This document shows positions 37,755 through 44,819 of a stretch of DNA of 64,000 nt, one piece after another. The notes beneath the pieces are model-generated. The model did not search any database. It saw nothing but the letters and a program-made list of their open reading frames with translations, and was not told the origin of the DNA. Every line of letters begins with the position of its first letter. Positions within the stretch are counted from its first letter, which is position 1. The DNA comes from Janthinobacterium fluminis (GTDB lineage: Bacteria > Pseudomonadota > Gammaproteobacteria > Burkholderiales > Burkholderiaceae_D). Both the position numbers and the translations under genes were made by a program. The stretch lies in assembly GCF_028595325.1 (NCBI RefSeq), contig NZ_JAQQXR010000015.1, positions 17,141 to 81,140 of the forward strand, written 5' to 3'.

Positions 37755-40010
37755 GTGAAAAATAGTATTGCCTTAGTTTGCGTGTTGTTTGGCCTGGCTG
37801 GCTGCGGTGGCGGAGGCGGCGGTGGCGATGAGCATAAAACCACCGGTGCGGTCTTGCAATTGTCGATCAGCGGTTTCGCGCCGGCCGCGGGCATTCCCGG
37901 CTCGACGGTAACGGTGACTGGCACTGGTTTGAAAACCGTGACGGAAGTGCGTTTCAGCAATGGCACGCTGGCCCAGTTGGACCCGGCCCACACCGATACG
38001 AGCGCGACCTTCCTCGTGCCTGCGGACGCGGCGAGCGGCCCGCTGAGCTTCACGGGCACCAACAACCGGGTCGTCACCACCGCCGTGTATACCGTGGGCA
38101 AGCCGATGACGATTGCCTCGGTCACGAGCAAGGAGGAGGGCGGAAAGTTGAGCGTATTGGTGCTGGGCAAAGACCTGGGCGCCGTAACGACGGCCAAGGT
38201 CGGCGCCGCGAGCGCGACCATTGACAGCCAGTCCGACACCAAACTGCAACTCACCGTTCCTGCCGGTAGCAGCGGCGGCGTGGTCCTGGCATCGGCTTAC
38301 GAGCCTGCGGTGGCCGCCGGCGCCGTTGTCAGCGCGCAGAATTTCACCGTCGGCGCCATCGATCTGGCCCAGGTCTACAACGCCGCGGCAATGTCCCTGA
38401 CGCCCGGCAAGCCGGTCCTGGTGCGCGCCCCTGTGCTGGCCGCCGCCCCTGGCCTCGCCAGTCCGGACGTCAAGCTGGTTGCCTATGCCGGCGACGGCAG
38501 TTATCTGGGCAGCCTGAAAATGCAAGGCCCAGCCAACATTCCTGTCGCCAATACCGCCGAGGATATCAACACCACGTTTAACGCCGTGTTGCCGGCCGCT
38601 TGGGTGAAGCCGAAGCTGCAGGTGTTCGTGACGGCCGGCGCCGGTGGCTTGTACCAGAAAGCCGAGCCCCTGTTCAGCGTCACCGGCAAGATCAGGATTG
38701 TCCTGGTTCCCATGATTACCGCCGGGCAGATTACAGTTGCGCCGGATGTGAAGATGGTCAAGGACGCCCTGGTGCGTACTTACCCCTATGCGGCGAAGGA
38801 TATTACCGTGGAAGTGCGTAAATTCGCTTTCCCGGTACTGACCGGTTCCAGTTCGGATTACTCGTGGTGGGAAACGACGCTGGACGCGGTCGAGGCGCTG
38901 CGCCTGCAAGAAGACCCGAGTGCCTATTACTATGCCCTCAGCCCCACGGCTGCCAGATCGTCGAATGGCGGCCCTGGCTTTGTCGTCGGTCTTGGCTACA
39001 TCGGCAAAACCGGGCGCGGCAATCTGAATCTCACGGCGATGGGTATCGCCACCAACTTGAATTTCGCCGAATCGTATGATCCGTTTAACACGCAGTGGCC
39101 GGCCTGGTTGACGACGCTGGTGCATGAAGTGGGACACAACCACTCGCTGAGCCATGTGCCGTGCGGTAACGTGGCCGGCGCTGTCGTCGACTATCCTTAC
39201 ACGGACGGCAACCTGGGACCGCAGCCTTTGTATAACCAGGGCGAGAACGAGGCGATCGGCCAATTGAGCGCGCCTTCGTATGTCGAGAACAACGTGGCAG
39301 TGCCGATGAAAGACGTGATGAGCTATTGCAAGGGAGCCTGGTTCTCTGACTACAGCTATAAACGGGCGCAGCAATTTGCGGAATCGCGCAATACCTCGGT
39401 GGCGACGCTGCGTGCGGCGAGCGTGGCGCCGGCGGCCGATGGCTATCTGACGATTTCGGGTCAGATCACGGCAAACGGCGTGCGCCTGCGTCCGGCGCTG
39501 GCGACCGCCACGCGCCTGACCCCGGAAGTGACGGGTAATTACCATGAACATACCTTGCGCGTGCACACCGTCGCGGGCGAAACCTTCGACCTGCCGTTCG
39601 ATGCCGCCGCCATCGGCGACGGGCAAGAGGGAAGCCGCCACTTCCGCGTCAGCCTGGCCAATCCCGGCGAAATCGCCAGTGTCGAGGTCTTGGCGGGCGG
39701 GCGCAGCGTGCCGCAGCTGGCGCAGCGCAGCGTTGCCGCCAACGTGGCGAGCGCGGCGGCCACCGCGAGCAGCACCGGCGTCGACTGGAAGCTGAAGAAC
39801 GGCAAGCTGGAATTGCAATGGAACGCCAGTGCGGAACCTTATGCGTCGGTGCTGTACATTGCCCCGAATGGCGTGAAAACCGTGTTGGCGTCCGCGCTGA
39901 CGGGCGGCGCCGCGTCGCTCGATGTGCGGGCCTTGCCTGCCGGCGGCAAGTTCGACGTCAGCCTGGCGACTAACTTGAAAGCGCGTCTGGTGAGCTTTCC
40001 GAACAAATAA
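37755..40010 (+). CDS. Lipoprotein metalloprotease with IPT/TIG domains and metzincin-like motif
   Basis: A 751-residue predicted surface or periplasmic protease. The GTG start has AGGAG seven bases upstream; an in-frame TTG at 37749 is less likely. The lipobox is FGLAGC followed by six Gly. Two IPT/TIG beta-sandwiches occupy about residues 35-200 (ISGFAPAAGIPGSTVTVTGTG). The motif HEVGHNHSLSH (His457, Glu458, His461, His467) fits a metzincin zinc site, although the usual Gly between the second and third His is Ser. A downstream PMKDVMSYC segment could supply the Met-turn. A C-terminal beta-rich domain follows. It resembles M66/StcE-like secreted proteases only loosely. Confidence 0.85.
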   Translation: MKNSIALVCVLFGLAGCGGGGGGGDEHKTTGAVLQLSISGFAPAAGIPGSTVTVTGTGLKTVTEVRFSNGTLAQLDPAHTDTSATFLVPADAASGPLSFTGTNNRVVTTAVYTVGKPMTIASVTSKEEGGKLSVLVLGKDLGAVTTAKVGAASATIDSQSDTKLQLTVPAGSSGGVVLASAYEPAVAAGAVVSAQNFTVGAIDLAQVYNAAAMSLTPGKPVLVRAPVLAAAPGLASPDVKLVAYAGDGSYLGSLKMQGPANIPVANTAEDINTTFNAVLPAAWVKPKLQVFVTAGAGGLYQKAEPLFSVTGKIRIVLVPMITAGQITVAPDVKMVKDALVRTYPYAAKDITVEVRKFAFPVLTGSSSDYSWWETTLDAVEALRLQEDPSAYYYALSPTAARSSNGGPGFVVGLGYIGKTGRGNLNLTAMGIATNLNFAESYDPFNTQWPAWLTTLVHEVGHNHSLSHVPCGNVAGAVVDYPYTDGNLGPQPLYNQGENEAIGQLSAPSYVENNVAVPMKDVMSYCKGAWFSDYSYKRAQQFAESRNTSVATLRAASVAPAADGYLTISGQITANGVRLRPALATATRLTPEVTGNYHEHTLRVHTVAGETFDLPFDAAAIGDGQEGSRHFRVSLANPGEIASVEVLAGGRSVPQLAQRSVAANVASAAATASSTGVDWKLKNGKLELQWNASAEPYASVLYIAPNGVKTVLASALTGGAASLDVRALPAGGKFDVSLATNLKARLVSFPNK

Positions 40011-40032
40011 GGCCGTACCCGGCCACTGAAGT

Positions 40033-40072
40033 CAACAACGGCCAAGCGGCTTGCGTCGCTTGGCCGTTGTTG
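40033..40072. terminator. Bidirectional terminator between metalloprotease and trhP
   Basis: A perfect 16-bp stem (CAACAACGGCCAAGCG at 40033-40048 with its complement at 40057-40072) and an 8-base loop fill the gap between two convergent genes. The flanking T-run is weak, but the placement and the very stable stem favour a shared terminator. Confidence 0.7.
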
Positions 40073-40075
40073 CGT

Positions 40076-41443
40076 TTACAGGAAGCGCGCCAGCAGCGCG
40101 CCGTCGAGGCCGGCGTCGAGGGGGATGCGGACGATGTGGCCGCTGCCCGGCGCCACCGTCACGGCGCCGTCGTCGGCCGCGCGCATCTGTTCCAGCGCGA
40201 CGACGCGGTTGCCGGACGGGTGGATGATTTCCAGGCGGTCGCCGACGCTGAAGCGGTTCTTCACCTCGACCGTGGCCCAGCCGTTCTCGATCGAGCGCAC
40301 ATCGCCGACGTACTGGCTGCGGTGGGCCTCGGAGGCGCCCTGCATGTAGTTCTGGTGGTCCTGGGTGTGGTGGCGCTGGTAGAAGCCGTCCGTGTAGCCG
40401 CGGTTGGCCAGGCCGTGCAGCTGGCCCAGCAGCTCGATGTCGAAGGAGCGGCCGGCGACGGCGTCGTCGATGGCGCGGCGGTACACCTGGGCCGTGCGCG
40501 CGGCGTAGTACAGCGACTTCGTGCGGCCCTCGATCTTCAGCGAGTCGACGCCGATCTTGACGAGGCGCTCGACGTGTTCGACGGCGCGCAAGTCTTTCGA
40601 GTTCATGATGTAGGTGCCGTGCTCGTCTTCGAGGATGGGCATCATCTGGCCGGGGCGCTCGGATTCCTCTATCAGGTAGGGGCGCTCGGCCAGCGGGTGG
40701 CGCGGCATGTCGCCCAGCGCCGAGAAGGGCTGCTGCTCGGCCTGTTCCATGGCTTGGCGATAGTTGAAGCCGATCGACTCGGGGGCGATGCGGGCCAGGT
40801 CGCCGCTGGCGTCCTCGGCGGCGTTTTCCACCTTGTAGTCCCAGCGGCAGGAATTGGTGCAGGCGCCCTGGTTCGAGTCGCGGTGGCTGAAGTAGCCCGA
40901 CAGCAGGCAGCGCCCCGAGTAGGCGATGCACAGGGCGCCGTGGACGAACACTTCCAGCTCCATTTCCGGGCAGCGCTGGCGGATTTCCTCGATTTCATTG
41001 AGCGACAGCTCGCGCGACAGGATCACCCGCGTCAAGCCCATGCGGTGCCAGAACTTGACGTCGGCCCAGTTGACGGCGTTGGCCTGCACGGACAGGTGGA
41101 CGGGGATGTCCGGCCATTTGTCGCGCACCAGCATGATCAGGCCGGGGTCGGCCATGATCAGCGCGTCCGGACGCATGGCGATGACGGGGGCCATGTCGGC
41201 CATATAGGTCTTGAGCTTGGCGTTGTGGGCGAAGATGTTGCTGGCGACGAAAAATTTCTTGCCGCGGGCGTGGGCTTGCTCGATGCCCGTCGCGAGCATC
41301 GCGTGGGTGGAGAAGTCGTTGTTGCGCACGCGCAGGCTGTAGCGCGGCTGGCCCGCATACACGGTGTCGGCGCCGAAATCGAAGGCGGCGTGCATTTTGG
41401 CCAGCGAGCCGGCGGGGAGGAGCAGTTCTGGTGCTTTGAGCAT
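40076..41443 (-). CDS. trhP: tRNA U34 hydroxylase TrhP (peptidase U32 family)
   Basis: Prephenate-dependent hydroxylation of uridine 34 in tRNA, the first step of (m)cmo5U synthesis. The U32-family N-terminus is LKAPELLLPAGS; the characteristic segment FVHGALCIAYSGRCLLSGYF is followed by NQGACTNSCRWDY, giving the Cys cluster of a probable Fe-S site. MNSKDLRAVEHVERLVKIGVDSLKIEGRTKS is typical. The ATG at 41443 gives 455 residues, matching YegQ/TrhP; a longer frame to 41605 is spurious. Formerly annotated as a collagenase-like protease. Confidence 0.92.
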   Translation of the reverse strand: MLKAPELLLPAGSLAKMHAAFDFGADTVYAGQPRYSLRVRNNDFSTHAMLATGIEQAHARGKKFFVASNIFAHNAKLKTYMADMAPVIAMRPDALIMADPGLIMLVRDKWPDIPVHLSVQANAVNWADVKFWHRMGLTRVILSRELSLNEIEEIRQRCPEMELEVFVHGALCIAYSGRCLLSGYFSHRDSNQGACTNSCRWDYKVENAAEDASGDLARIAPESIGFNYRQAMEQAEQQPFSALGDMPRHPLAERPYLIEESERPGQMMPILEDEHGTYIMNSKDLRAVEHVERLVKIGVDSLKIEGRTKSLYYAARTAQVYRRAIDDAVAGRSFDIELLGQLHGLANRGYTDGFYQRHHTQDHQNYMQGASEAHRSQYVGDVRSIENGWATVEVKNRFSVGDRLEIIHPSGNRVVALEQMRAADDGAVTVAPGSGHIVRIPLDAGLDGALLARFL

Positions 41444-41759
41444 GACGAATGAATGGGACGAAAATTGGCCAGTCTCATTATCGCGGCGCGACGGCGCAAC
41501 GAACATATGCCGAAAGGAGGGGGCGGGGACAGAAACACGTCGAGGAGCGCGGGCAAGACCAGCTGCTTCCTCGACGTCCTTGTCATGGACGAAACCAAGG
41601 GGCAAGTGATTTTCCGTGAGAATTATTGTAAAAAAGACATATATAATCGATCGGTTATAGTGTAATTTTCACAAGTAATCGGGGGCGATGGAGAATTTCG
41701 CCCGCGCTGCCACTGGACAGCTTTAACAGTTGTGGCTCTTTCATCTATCGGACATACAC
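41444..41759. other. Upstream region of the microcin-like cluster; left composition boundary
   Basis: About 315 bases between the divergent trhP and oxygenase genes. The trhP-proximal half is ordinary G+C-rich sequence with no gene. From about 41610 the sequence becomes A+T-rich, with TATAAT at 41642-41647 and a CGATCG palindrome directly after it. This is the most likely promoter region for the five-gene cluster, but no good -35 box is visible. Confidence 0.45.
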
Positions 41760-42686
41760 ATGAGCACCTCCTTACCTTTCATCGATTTCGAGTTAAACCA
41801 GCAGTCGTTCCGGGAACACTATTTCGAGATCAAACCCTTCCTTCAGGCAGGTGCGTTCAGGCCGGACCTCTTGCCGTTTTCGGAGCTGGCGGACACATTG
41901 TTTGCGATTGACCTTTTCAGTAACAGGATCCGGCTATTCAAGGACGGCCTTGTGCCGAAGCCAGAATACATAGAGAACTATCAGGATGGAAATTCCGTCT
42001 CGTCGCGCTTTAGAAGCGAAAAAATGAATGCGATGCTGACCGAAGGCGCGACACTGGTCATCGATCGCATCGATCAAAACATCCCCGTTGTTAACAAACT
42101 TTGCTTCGAGCTTTCCCAGTATCTCGGCGAGCAATGCTTCGGTAATGCCTATGTTGCCTTCGGCGGCAATGGCTCCTTCGGCAGGCACTGGGATACCCAT
42201 TGTGTGTTTGCGCTGCAGTTGGCGGGGAAGAAACGTTGGCGCGTTTACCCGCCGACCCACAGCAATCCGCTCATCTTTCAAGGAAGCGGAAAAGAGGACA
42301 AAGAGAACCTTGGCGAGCCGGTGATCGACATCTGCCTGCAGGCGGGCGACATATTGTATATACCGCGCGGCTGGTGGCATGACGTCACGCCCATCGATGG
42401 CGAGGAAACATTGCATATAGCCGCAGGCATACACACGTCGAAAATCCACGACTACATGTCCTGGATTTGCGCCGAAATCCTGCCGAAAATCGACATGTTC
42501 AGGTCGACATGTGGCCGCCTTGGTGCGGGCAGTTTTTTAACCGAAGAGGTAGTAGAAGTACTTAAAAAGGAGATGTTGAATGAAGAAAACATAAAAACTT
42601 TCAAATCAAAAATGGAAAAAATGAGTTTGTTAAAGCAGAAAATCGACTTTGATAATATATGCAAAAACATAAAACCTGTTAAATGA
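41760..42686 (+). CDS. JmjC/cupin_4-type 2-oxoglutarate oxygenase
   Basis: A 308-residue Fe(II)/2-oxoglutarate oxygenase resembling ribosomal oxygenases such as RoxA/YcfD. The facial triad is His143 and Asp145 in FGRHWDTHCVF plus His207 in IPRGWWHDV; a spacing of about 62 residues suits the YcfD type. The co-substrate Lys/Arg is probably in LAGKKRWRVYPP. The last 90 residues are a helical Lys/Glu-rich domain, as in the dimerisation region of RoxA, but shorter and A+T-rich. The ATG at 41760 is preferred to TTG 41730. As the first gene of a microcin-like cluster it may hydroxylate the precursor; this is inference. Confidence 0.85.
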   Translation: MSTSLPFIDFELNQQSFREHYFEIKPFLQAGAFRPDLLPFSELADTLFAIDLFSNRIRLFKDGLVPKPEYIENYQDGNSVSSRFRSEKMNAMLTEGATLVIDRIDQNIPVVNKLCFELSQYLGEQCFGNAYVAFGGNGSFGRHWDTHCVFALQLAGKKRWRVYPPTHSNPLIFQGSGKEDKENLGEPVIDICLQAGDILYIPRGWWHDVTPIDGEETLHIAAGIHTSKIHDYMSWICAEILPKIDMFRSTCGRLGAGSFLTEEVVEVLKKEMLNEENIKTFKSKMEKMSLLKQKIDFDNICKNIKPVK

Positions 42687-42696
42687 TAGGCTAACA

Positions 42697-43029
42697 ATGA
42701 GACCACTAGCGCAACACGAGATAGACCTGGTTTCCGGGGCGAATGAAACCAATACGTATACGCTACCAGCGGGCGCGTCGGTTACCCTGCAACTGGAGGC
42801 GAACAACAGCACCACCATCCGCTTCACGTTCGACGGCGGACGTACATTCAGCTGGAATAGCGGGGTGTGGATGGCATGTGCGGTGATCGGCGCCGGATTT
42901 GGATTGGCGGTGACTTCATTTACCCTCAATCCGATGATTGGAAGCCTGACGAGCACTTTGGTCAGTTTTGGCTGTACCGCCATGGTCAATAGCCAGCCCA
43001 CCGGGAACGATCCGGCGGACGGCGATTAA
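42697..43029 (+). CDS. Class II microcin-like precursor peptide with double-glycine-type leader
   Basis: A 110-residue peptide. The first 15 residues, MRPLAQHEIDLVSGA, match the colicin V/class II bacteriocin leader pattern (MRxLxxxEIxxVSGG), with Gly-Ala at 14-15 as the probable cleavage site. The 95-residue core is Ser/Thr/Asn-rich at first (TLPAGASVTLQLEANNSTT), then has two hydrophobic stretches (about 57-75 and 80-95) and an acidic tail. Cys61 and Cys93 could form a disulfide. The ten-base gap to the oxygenase, and the C39 transporter downstream, support the call. The target and activity are unknown. Confidence 0.8.
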   Translation: MRPLAQHEIDLVSGANETNTYTLPAGASVTLQLEANNSTTIRFTFDGGRTFSWNSGVWMACAVIGAGFGLAVTSFTLNPMIGSLTSTLVSFGCTAMVNSQPTGNDPADGD

Positions 43030-43067
43030 AAGCTGCAAAACATGCCATATCAAACCGGAAAAACACC

Positions 43068-43442
43068 ATGAAAATCTACAAGGCCCGGGCAATTTTTTAT
43101 CTTGGATTGATTTTTATTCTGCTGGGGCTGATGCTTATCCCGGCACAAAATAGAATGACCGTCCTGGGAATAGAGACGTTGTTTATGTTTATATTCTTCG
43201 GTATGAGCGCATGGATAGTCCACGGGGCGCTGCTGAAGAATTTTCCCTATCAGCTGCGGACGTTGGGAGTGAAAACCGACAGACTTTGGAAAATCGTGAC
43301 AACACTTGGGTTGCTATTGTTTGTATGTGGGTTTTTCCTGGAAAAGGATCTTCTTTATAAGGCCGGATTGTTCGTTTTTTTGGCTGGTATGGAAACGCAT
43401 TTGCTGGAGAGAGAGTGGCGCGCCCACTCGGAAAAAAAGTAA
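43068..43442 (+). CDS. Four-helix membrane protein, candidate immunity protein
   Basis: A 124-residue protein with four hydrophobic segments (about 6-25, 31-53, 75-91, 95-108) separated by short charged loops, and a Lys/Glu-rich C-terminus. It is unrecognised by family. Size, membrane topology and position directly after the precursor gene (38 bases) fit a self-immunity protein, as in colicin V and related microcin operons. An alternative is an accessory export protein. Confidence 0.75.
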   Translation: MKIYKARAIFYLGLIFILLGLMLIPAQNRMTVLGIETLFMFIFFGMSAWIVHGALLKNFPYQLRTLGVKTDRLWKIVTTLGLLLFVCGFFLEKDLLYKAGLFVFLAGMETHLLEREWRAHSEKK

Positions 43443-43490
43443 CATCACAATATTTTTTTAAAAACCGGTCCAATTTTCAGGAAGGCAACT

Positions 43491-44783
43491 TTGGAACCTA
43501 TCCCTATTTTTCGTAACGAGGCGCTTAAGTACAAAAAAGGGAAGCTTGAGGGAAGTGTTGTCTTCATCAGGCCGATATCACTTCCCATTTTTACCTTTTT
43601 TGCGGTTTGCGTTTCTCTTGCGATCATCGTTGGCGCAATTTTCGGCGAATTCACCAACCGAACGACTGTCAGCGGCAGCCTGATTCCTGAAGGCGGCATA
43701 GTGAAACTGTATAGCCAGACGGCAGGCGTGGTCATGCATAAGCACTTTTCCGACGGGGACATAGTCCGCGAAGGGCAGGTGTTGTATACGATAGTCGGAA
43801 ATCGGCACACGGCGCAAACCGCGGATGTGGAGCGGACGCTGCTTGAGCACGCGCAATCGCGTATCACTTCATCGCAGTATGAAATATCAAATATTCGCGA
43901 ACTGGAAAAAAACGAGAGGCTGACCAGAAACAAGAAGATTAAATTTCTTCAAGGGCAGCTGGACGTGATCCATGGGCAAATACAGATGCAACAGAAGCAA
44001 ATTGAAATCGCCACAAATCTCTACAGCCGTTATGGCGGCTTGCTGGCAAAAGGCTATGTAACCAAGGACCACCTGAATGACAAGGAGTCCGCGCTCATCG
44101 AGCAAAAGAACCGGCTGGCTTCGCTGGAGCGCGAGCGCGAGTCTATCCTGACCGAGATATCGGGCACCGACGGCGAAATTGCATCGGCGACCATGCGCTT
44201 CAGGAGCCAACAGGAACAGGCCCAGCGCAGTCTGTTGACGGCCCGGCAAGAGGCGATAGAACTCGATTCGAAGCGCGAGTTCATATTGAAGGCACCGGTG
44301 CAGGGGGTGATTACAGGCGTGCAAATCGAGATCGGCCAGTCCATAGACCCCAGCCGCCCGCTTGTAACTATTCTTCCGGCCAATGGAAGACTGCTCGCGG
44401 AGCTGTACGTGCCGCGTGGCGCGATTGGTTTCATACAAAAGGACACCGTCGTCAATATGCAGTATGAAGCGTATATGTATCAAAAATTCGGACTGCACAA
44501 GGGCAAGGTGATCTCCATATCGCAGGTTGCCATTCCGTCTCAAGAACTGGGAGTGGGGTCGGGTGGCATTCCGCGGAAAAACAACCAGATGCCGGCGGAA
44601 TCGTATTACCGGGTTACGGTTTCATTGAATTCCCAGCAAGTTCAGGCGTACGGAAAGCCATACGAGCTCAAGCCTGGAATTATTGTCGTTGCAGAGCTGG
44701 ATTTGGAGACAAAAAAAATCTATCAATGGCTGTTCGATCCGATCCTCAGTGCAAACGGGCGCCTCAGTTCATTCCTGAAGTAA
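43491..44783 (+). CDS. HlyD-family periplasmic adaptor of peptide exporter (CvaA-like)
   Basis: Membrane-fusion component of a type I exporter, 430 residues. The start is TTG at 43491, with AGGAAGG at 43479-43485, a well-placed ribosome site. A single N-terminal transmembrane helix (about 30-51) is followed by SGSLIPEGGIVKLYSQTAGVV, which begins the lipoyl/barrel-sandwich half, then a long coiled coil (about 110-245, rich in Lys/Gln/Glu), and the closing lipoyl half (LKAPVQGVITGVQIEIGQSI). This is the CvaA/RaxA type. It would bridge the C39-ABC transporter and a TolC channel. Confidence 0.92.
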   Translation: MEPIPIFRNEALKYKKGKLEGSVVFIRPISLPIFTFFAVCVSLAIIVGAIFGEFTNRTTVSGSLIPEGGIVKLYSQTAGVVMHKHFSDGDIVREGQVLYTIVGNRHTAQTADVERTLLEHAQSRITSSQYEISNIRELEKNERLTRNKKIKFLQGQLDVIHGQIQMQQKQIEIATNLYSRYGGLLAKGYVTKDHLNDKESALIEQKNRLASLERERESILTEISGTDGEIASATMRFRSQQEQAQRSLLTARQEAIELDSKREFILKAPVQGVITGVQIEIGQSIDPSRPLVTILPANGRLLAELYVPRGAIGFIQKDTVVNMQYEAYMYQKFGLHKGKVISISQVAIPSQELGVGSGGIPRKNNQMPAESYYRVTVSLNSQQVQAYGKPYELKPGIIVVAELDLETKKIYQWLFDPILSANGRLSSFLK

Positions 44784-44819
44784 AAGAATTTCAAGCGGTA
44801 TTGAAACGTCGGGCGATAT

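Noticed and set aside
41453..41665. Small open frame at the left edge of the microcin-like island
   Set aside because: It overlaps the trhP upstream region, has no ribosome site and no recognisable peptide leader.
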